From Thioalkalivibrio sp. (lineage in GTDB: Bacteria; Pseudomonadota; Gammaproteobacteria; Ectothiorhodospirales; Ectothiorhodospiraceae), in contig SLHN01000145.1 of NCBI GenBank assembly GCA_007136145.1, positions 1 through 10,429 on the forward strand: a DNA stretch of 10,429 nucleotides, read 5' to 3'. Below, one piece after another: positions 6,462-10,429 of this stretch. Each line of letters begins with the position of its first letter. The stretch's first letter is position 1. Position numbers and translations under genes: made by a program. The notes under the pieces were generated by a model that searched no databases, had not been told where the DNA came from, and was given only the letters and a program-made list of their open reading frames with translations.

Positions 6462-6692
6462 TCAGGATTTTCCGTTTCCGTTGCGATCGACATCTTCGTC
6501 CTGTTGGTCCCGGCTCGCGTTCCCGGCATCGTTGTTCCCGGGGATCATCGGGTCGTCGTCGTCCATCAGAATGCTGTGCGCCGGCCCCTCCATGTCCTCG
6601 TACTGGCCGGACCGAATCGCCCAGAACAGGGCTATCCCAATAATCAGGACGATGACAAGCGCGATCGGAATGAGCAGGTAAAGAATTTCCAT
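6462..6692 (-). CDS. ccoS: cbb3-type cytochrome oxidase assembly protein CcoS
   Basis: CcoS is a small membrane protein needed for cofactor (heme/copper) insertion into cbb3-type cytochrome c oxidase. The 76-residue product has one membrane helix (about 4-26), immediately followed by the family motif FWAIRSGQYEDMEGPAHSIL and an acidic DDDD. The remaining tail is hydrophilic and low in complexity (QQDEDVDRNGNGKS), longer than in many homologues. It starts 53 bases after the ccoI stop on the same strand, with no strong ribosome binding site. A TGCTACAAT sequence just before the start resembles an extended -10 element but is too close to the ATG for a normal leader. Confidence 0.93.
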   Translation of the reverse strand: MEILYLLIPIALVIVLIIGIALFWAIRSGQYEDMEGPAHSILMDDDDPMIPGNNDAGNASRDQQDEDVDRNGNGKS

Positions 6693-6745
6693 GCCCGGAT
6701 TGTAGCAGGCCCGCGCCCGGCGACGAGACCCATGATCCGCGCCGT

Positions 6746-9322
6746 TCAGCCGTTGCGGGCAGGACGAATCACATTGGCCGGGAGTTCCGGCGCACCATCA
6801 CGGCCGGAAATGGCTTCCCGTTGTTCGCCACGCAGTCGCAACGCGTTGCCGACCACGATCAGGGAGCTCAGGGACATGCCGAGCGCGGCAAGCCACGGCG
6901 TCAACACGCCACTGGCGGCAACGGGAAGGGCCAACGCGTTGTAGCCGACCGCCCAGGCGATATTCTGGCGCACGATGCGCAGAGTGAAACGCGCCTGCCG
7001 AACGGCGACGGGAATCGCTTCGAGCCGATCCGACATGAGCACCAGGTCGGCCTGGGTCTGAGCAATACGCGTACCGCTGCCCATTGCCAGCGAGACATCG
7101 GCGCCGGCCAGCACCGGCGCGTCGTTGATACCTTCGCCCGCCATCAACACGATGTCACCCTGGGCCTGACGCCGCCGCACATACTCCACCTTTTCCTCCG
7201 GCGTCATACCGCCGTGTGCCTCGGCAATCCCGGCATTGGCGGCGAACACCGTGGCCGACTCCGGACGATCCCCGGACAGCAGCACCACCTCGAGACCCAG
7301 CGACCGCAACTCGGCGACGGTCTCGTGCACGGCTGGCCGCGGCTGATCAGCAAGCCAGAACACCGCGACCACGGTATCCGCGCGGGCAAGCCAGACCGCG
7401 GTCGCCTGCGCATATGCAGCGGGTGGAAGCACCGAGTCGGGGTTCCGGTCCAGACCCACGAAATCCGCGGTGCCAACCCGGATCTCGGTACCGTCCAGCA
7501 TGCCGGACAACCCCCGCCCCGGAACATTGCGCACGTGGGTCATCGCCGTGGACACGGGATTCGACCCGGCGGCCTGCACCAACGCCTTCGCGAGCGGGTG
7601 CTCGGAGTGACGTTCGAGCGCGGCGGCAATCCGCAACGCCTCTGGCTCGTCGATGTCGGGAACGAGCACCTGCGTCCCCACCCACTCCGGCCGACCCACG
7701 GTCAGCGTTCCCGTCTTGTCGAAACAGACTACCGTGGCCCGCGCCATGTCTTCCACGGCCTGCCCGCGTGTCAACAACAGGCCGATCCGAGAGAGCACAC
7801 CGGTCGTGGTCGTGATGGCCACCGGCGTCGCCAGTGCCAGCGCACAGGGGCAGGTGGCGACCAGCATTGCAACGACGACCCAGAAGGCACGGTCCGGCGC
7901 TATCCAGAGGTACCAGACCATGCCGACCAGCGCGGTCAGGATCAGCACCGCGGCCACAAAGTGGCCGGTACCCTTTTCGGCCATCCGGGCCAGACGCGGC
8001 TTGTCAGTCTGCGCGCGGTCGAGGAGGCGCTGAATTGCCGCCAGAGTGGTCTCGGCACCAACGCGAGTGACCCGGATCAACAGAGGGCTGTCGACGTTCA
8101 CTGTCCCGCCGGTGACCGCGTCACCGGCCTGGCGCAAACAGGGCTCCGGTTCGCCGGTCAGCAGCGCCTGGTTCACCGTGGACTCGCCGGACTCGACCAG
8201 TCCGTCGGCCGGCAGTGGCTCTCCCGGACGGACACGGACGCGGTCACCGGGAACCAGTTCGGCCACAGGCACCTGTTCATCGCCGCCGTCTTCGGCAACC
8301 CGCGTCGCCACTGCCGGAATCAGGCGATCCAGACGGTCGATGGCCTGGCTCGACCGTTGTCGCGCCATCAGTTCCAGATAACGGCTGGTGAGAAGAAAAA
8401 AGACGAACATCGCCACCGATTCGAAATACACGTGTTCGCCCGTCCCGAGAAACACCGAATAGAGACTGGCGAAATAGGTGCTGAGAATCGCAAGGCTGAC
8501 CGGGACGTCCATGCCGAGCTGCCGATGTTCGAGATCGCGCCACGCACTCTTGAAAAACGGCACAGCGGAATAGAAAACGACGGGCGTCGTGAGACCGGCA
8601 GCCACCCAGCGCATGAATTGCAGAATGTGCGCGTAATCCTCGTCCCCCTCACCCAGCCAGAGGGCCACGGCAAGCATCATCACCTGCATCATTCCCAACC
8701 CCGCCACCGCCAGCCGCCGCAGGGCCACGTGACGCTCGCGCTGAAACGCCTTGTCCCGGGTGCCGGGGTCGTAGGGATGGGCCCGATACCCGATCGCACG
8801 TATCGCCTGCAGGATTTCCGAGAGCGGCAGCCGCTCCGGGTCCCAGCGTACTCGTGCGCGATGGGTCGAGTAATTCACGGTGAATTGGGTGACTCCAGGC
8901 AACGCCCGCACATGACGCTCGTTCAACCACACGCAGGCGGCGCAGGTAATCCCCTCCAGGATCAATGAGGCCTCGCGCAGCACACGCCCCGAATCATGAT
9001 CGGTCTCGTCGGTGACGAACTGACGTTGCAGGTCCGGCTTATCGAACAGCTCCAGCTCGCGCAGCTCCTCGGGAATGATCGGCTGACCGGGGCTGCCCGC
9101 TGGAGCGGTGCGGTGATGGTAGTAGCGACCCAAACCATTCTCGATGATCGCGTTCGCCACAGCCTGGCAACCGCCGCAGCAGGTTTCCCGGCGCCGACCT
9201 TCGAACTGGACCGGGTAACGTGCCCTCTGCGGGACTGGCAGCCCGCAATGGAAGCAGGCGGAATCCCCACCGTGGCCTTCCATCCCGCCGTTCGGGTCCG
9301 CTTGTGGCTCAACCGAAGCCAT
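6746..9322 (-). CDS. ccoI: Copper-translocating P1B-type ATPase CcoI (FixI), cbb3 oxidase maturation
   Basis: CcoI is a slow copper-exporting ATPase of the inner membrane that supplies Cu for the binuclear centre of cbb3 oxidase. The 858 residues begin with the cysteine-rich N-terminal domain of this subfamily (CFHCG at 23-27, CCGGC at 48-52), followed by a heavy-metal-associated domain with GITCAAC (124-130). The actuator loop is TGEPEP (389-394), the membrane metal motif CPC is at 491-493, and the phosphorylated aspartate lies in DKTGT (D535). The SEHPLA motif is at 573-578. The final helices carry YN (794-795) and MSLSS (816-820), matching Cu+ pumps. The hinge motif reads GEGINDAP (729-736), with Glu in place of the nearly invariant first Asp of GDGxND. 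The gene follows fixH by 41 bases and precedes ccoS; no clear ribosome binding site supports the start, and M14 is an alternative. Confidence 0.96.
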   Translation of the reverse strand: MASVEPQADPNGGMEGHGGDSACFHCGLPVPQRARYPVQFEGRRRETCCGGCQAVANAIIENGLGRYYHHRTAPAGSPGQPIIPEELRELELFDKPDLQRQFVTDETDHDSGRVLREASLILEGITCAACVWLNERHVRALPGVTQFTVNYSTHRARVRWDPERLPLSEILQAIRAIGYRAHPYDPGTRDKAFQRERHVALRRLAVAGLGMMQVMMLAVALWLGEGDEDYAHILQFMRWVAAGLTTPVVFYSAVPFFKSAWRDLEHRQLGMDVPVSLAILSTYFASLYSVFLGTGEHVYFESVAMFVFFLLTSRYLELMARQRSSQAIDRLDRLIPAVATRVAEDGGDEQVPVAELVPGDRVRVRPGEPLPADGLVESGESTVNQALLTGEPEPCLRQAGDAVTGGTVNVDSPLLIRVTRVGAETTLAAIQRLLDRAQTDKPRLARMAEKGTGHFVAAVLILTALVGMVWYLWIAPDRAFWVVVAMLVATCPCALALATPVAITTTTGVLSRIGLLLTRGQAVEDMARATVVCFDKTGTLTVGRPEWVGTQVLVPDIDEPEALRIAAALERHSEHPLAKALVQAAGSNPVSTAMTHVRNVPGRGLSGMLDGTEIRVGTADFVGLDRNPDSVLPPAAYAQATAVWLARADTVVAVFWLADQPRPAVHETVAELRSLGLEVVLLSGDRPESATVFAANAGIAEAHGGMTPEEKVEYVRRRQAQGDIVLMAGEGINDAPVLAGADVSLAMGSGTRIAQTQADLVLMSDRLEAIPVAVRQARFTLRIVRQNIAWAVGYNALALPVAASGVLTPWLAALGMSLSSLIVVGNALRLRGEQREAISGRDGAPELPANVIRPARNG

Positions 9323-9363
9323 GAATGCCCACTATCTGGTGCTGAACGGCGTACGAAAAGACA

Positions 9364-10197
9364 CTAGCCGCGACTCTCGCGCACGCGGGTGCTGGCCTGC
9401 TGTTCGTGGGTGTGTTCACCACGCTGCACGCGGAACAGAAGATCCCACCGGCCCGCCGCGGGCAGGGTGACCTCCGCCTGGTACAAGCCGCCACCCATCG
9501 GTTGCATCGAGAAAATCTGGTCGAGATTGAAGTCCGATACACGCATGAATTCACCCTCGATCGCCGCGTCCGAGATCGGCTGACCCTCGCGGTCCAGTAC
9601 CCGAACCTGGAACAGTGCCGGCTCGCCCGCCTCGGGCCGTGACTTCCAGCCTTGGTGCACCTGCCAACCGACGGTCCGTTGTTCCCGCATCGCGTCGAAG
9701 TAACCGGTCGCCAGTGCCTCCTTGCGCTCGCTGATACGCGCCACCGTACCGGGGAAGCCCGAGGTAACCTCGGTCGCCTGACTCTGTGGCTGGGGTAGCA
9801 GGACACCGATGAACTGGCTGGGCATGCCGTGGGTCGCCACCGACAGCAGAATCGCGTTGACCGTGGCCACGATGCCGAAGAAGACCAGCATGGTCATCGG
9901 TGCCCAATGCAGCCGACCTCGCTTGACCTTCCTGCCATGCTCCGACTCCTGCTGAGTGGTAATGATGCCGAGCCCATAGGGTACGATCACATACAGCGCA
10001 AGGTGGATCGCGAAGACATCTGCCCCGGCCCAGTTGAGCACTGAAAACGGGATGAAGATCAACATCGTGAGCGCGAACACGAGGCCCGCCGTCTGGTAGC
10101 CGCGCAGGCTCGTGAGCCGGTAAATAAGGAAGAACAGGCCAGTGATCAGCGCGACCCCGACGCCAAGCGTTATAACGAGATTATCCATGGCAACCAT
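9364..10197 (-). CDS. fixH: FixH family protein with N-terminal multi-helix extension, cbb3 oxidase maturation
   Basis: FixH (CcoH) is a membrane protein needed for stability or assembly of cbb3 oxidase. Typical members have one membrane anchor and a periplasmic beta domain of about 150-170 residues in total; this one has 277. Helices are likely at about 7-28, 35-56, 61-80 and 98-122. The last one (PMTMLVFFGIVATVNAILL) corresponds to the FixH anchor, and a periplasmic domain follows. That domain includes QVRVLDREGQPISDAAIEGE and, near the end, GGGLYQAEVTLPAAGRWDLL, a FixH-like pattern. The three extra helices plus a basic loop (HGRKVKRGR) precede it. ATG at 10197 was chosen; a TTG at 10200 and an ATG at 10188 are alternatives, and none has a clear ribosome binding site. 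It is followed by ccoI, which supports the assignment. Confidence 0.8.
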   Translation of the reverse strand: MVAMDNLVITLGVGVALITGLFFLIYRLTSLRGYQTAGLVFALTMLIFIPFSVLNWAGADVFAIHLALYVIVPYGLGIITTQQESEHGRKVKRGRLHWAPMTMLVFFGIVATVNAILLSVATHGMPSQFIGVLLPQPQSQATEVTSGFPGTVARISERKEALATGYFDAMREQRTVGWQVHQGWKSRPEAGEPALFQVRVLDREGQPISDAAIEGEFMRVSDFNLDQIFSMQPMGGGLYQAEVTLPAAGRWDLLFRVQRGEHTHEQQASTRVRESRG

Positions 10198-10200
10198 CAA

Positions 10201-10429
10201 CGGCGACTTAGTGAATGCTCAAAGTACCGGCGACACGCTCCGGTTTCCAGTAACACCGGGATTCCCGTCCCGAACCCCGTCCCGTCCCTGTTCCAGCCGC
10301 TGAAATGCGGGAGCGCGCTCCCGTTTTCACGGCACTTGAATCCGTCTCAGCCCCGGAGCGGCGGCAAGGGTAGGCGCCGCACTCCGTAAGCGCTCCGTTC
10401 CGGGCCTTGCGTTCAAGGCCTCAGGCTCA
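10201..10429. other. Non-coding region upstream of fixH
   Basis: No convincing gene is seen; open frames on both strands have arginine- and proline-rich, unlikely products. It contains the 16-bp palindrome at 10308-10323, a short CGGGATTCCCG hairpin near 10257-10267 and a run of CCCGTCCC-type units (about 10265-10290). I looked for an FNR/ANR box (TTGAT-N4-ATCAA), which would suit oxidase genes, and found only a poor half-site near the fixH start. Confidence 0.5.
10301..10329 (+). terminator. Perfect 16-bp palindrome, candidate intrinsic terminator
   Basis: The core CGGGAGCGCGCTCCCG (10308-10323) is a perfect palindrome and is followed on the plus strand by TTTT. TGAAA (10301-10305) and TTTCA (10325-10329) extend the stem after a small asymmetric bulge. 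Read on the minus strand, the stem is followed by CATTTC, so it might also end a gene beyond the right edge. Either direction is possible. Confidence 0.45.

Noticed and set aside
6693..6712. TGCTACAAT extended -10 motif just before ccoS
   Set aside because: Transcription would begin at about the start codon, and no -35 match exists; it is more likely chance within an operon gap.
6701..6730. TGTAGCAGGCCCGCG resembling the REP head at 5025
   Set aside because: Only the first eight bases match and there is no inverted partner or clear hairpin; it overlaps the ccoI-ccoS gap by chance.
6821..8968. 715-codon open frame on the plus strand opposite ccoI
   Set aside because: It is a GC-driven antisense shadow: the product is histidine/arginine/glutamine-rich with no family resemblance, while the minus-strand frame is an unmistakable CcoI with all catalytic motifs.
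1..10429. CRISPR arrays, tRNA or rRNA genes, insertion sequences
   Set aside because: I saw no regularly spaced direct repeats, no cloverleaf-like T-arm/anticodon combinations, no rRNA stretches and no transposase motifs.

Overview
This GC-rich window looks like the chromosome of a free-living, respiring gammaproteobacterium. The evidence is the gammaproteobacterial gene order ftsY-ftsE-ftsX-rpoH, a sigma-32 with the proteobacterial RpoH box, and a fixH-ccoI-ccoS set for maturing a cbb3-type oxidase. A Chromatiales/Ectothiorhodospiraceae-like lineage would fit, but the sequence alone does not prove it.

Left part (1-4997): an exported M16 zinc metallopeptidase runs leftwards off the window edge. 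Divergent from it, starting only about 50 bases away, is ftsY (SRP receptor GTPase), followed by ftsE and ftsX (ABC-type complex of the divisome). ftsE starts 10 bases after ftsY ends, and ftsE/ftsX overlap in ATGA, so the three are probably one operon. A 240-base gap then leads to rpoH (heat-shock sigma factor). The main discovery lies in this gap: a CIRCE-type HrcA operator (17 of 18 arm positions match the consensus, with the correct 9-base spacer) lies directly on a candidate rpoH promoter. This suggests that the HrcA repressor controls sigma-32 synthesis, joining two heat-shock circuits that are usually treated as separate.

Middle (4998-6400): a 91-base REP/BIME-like inverted pair sits between rpoH and a convergent gene for a 118-residue, three-helix membrane protein of unknown function, whose stop codon lies inside the REP end. 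A 333-base gap without a clear gene follows, containing one 8-bp hairpin. Next is a rightward hypothetical protein of 199 residues, whose last 42 codons lie opposite a likely 34-residue membrane protein.

Right part (6275-10200, minus strand): a cbb3 oxidase maturation cluster, transcribed leftwards as fixH, ccoI (copper P1B-type ATPase), ccoS and the possible 34-residue membrane protein. FixH carries an unusual N-terminal block of extra membrane helices, and CcoI has GEGIND in place of the near-universal GDGxND motif. The last 229 bases hold no convincing gene but contain a perfect 16-bp palindrome that may be a terminator. The oxidase structural genes are not in the window; they may lie beyond its right edge.
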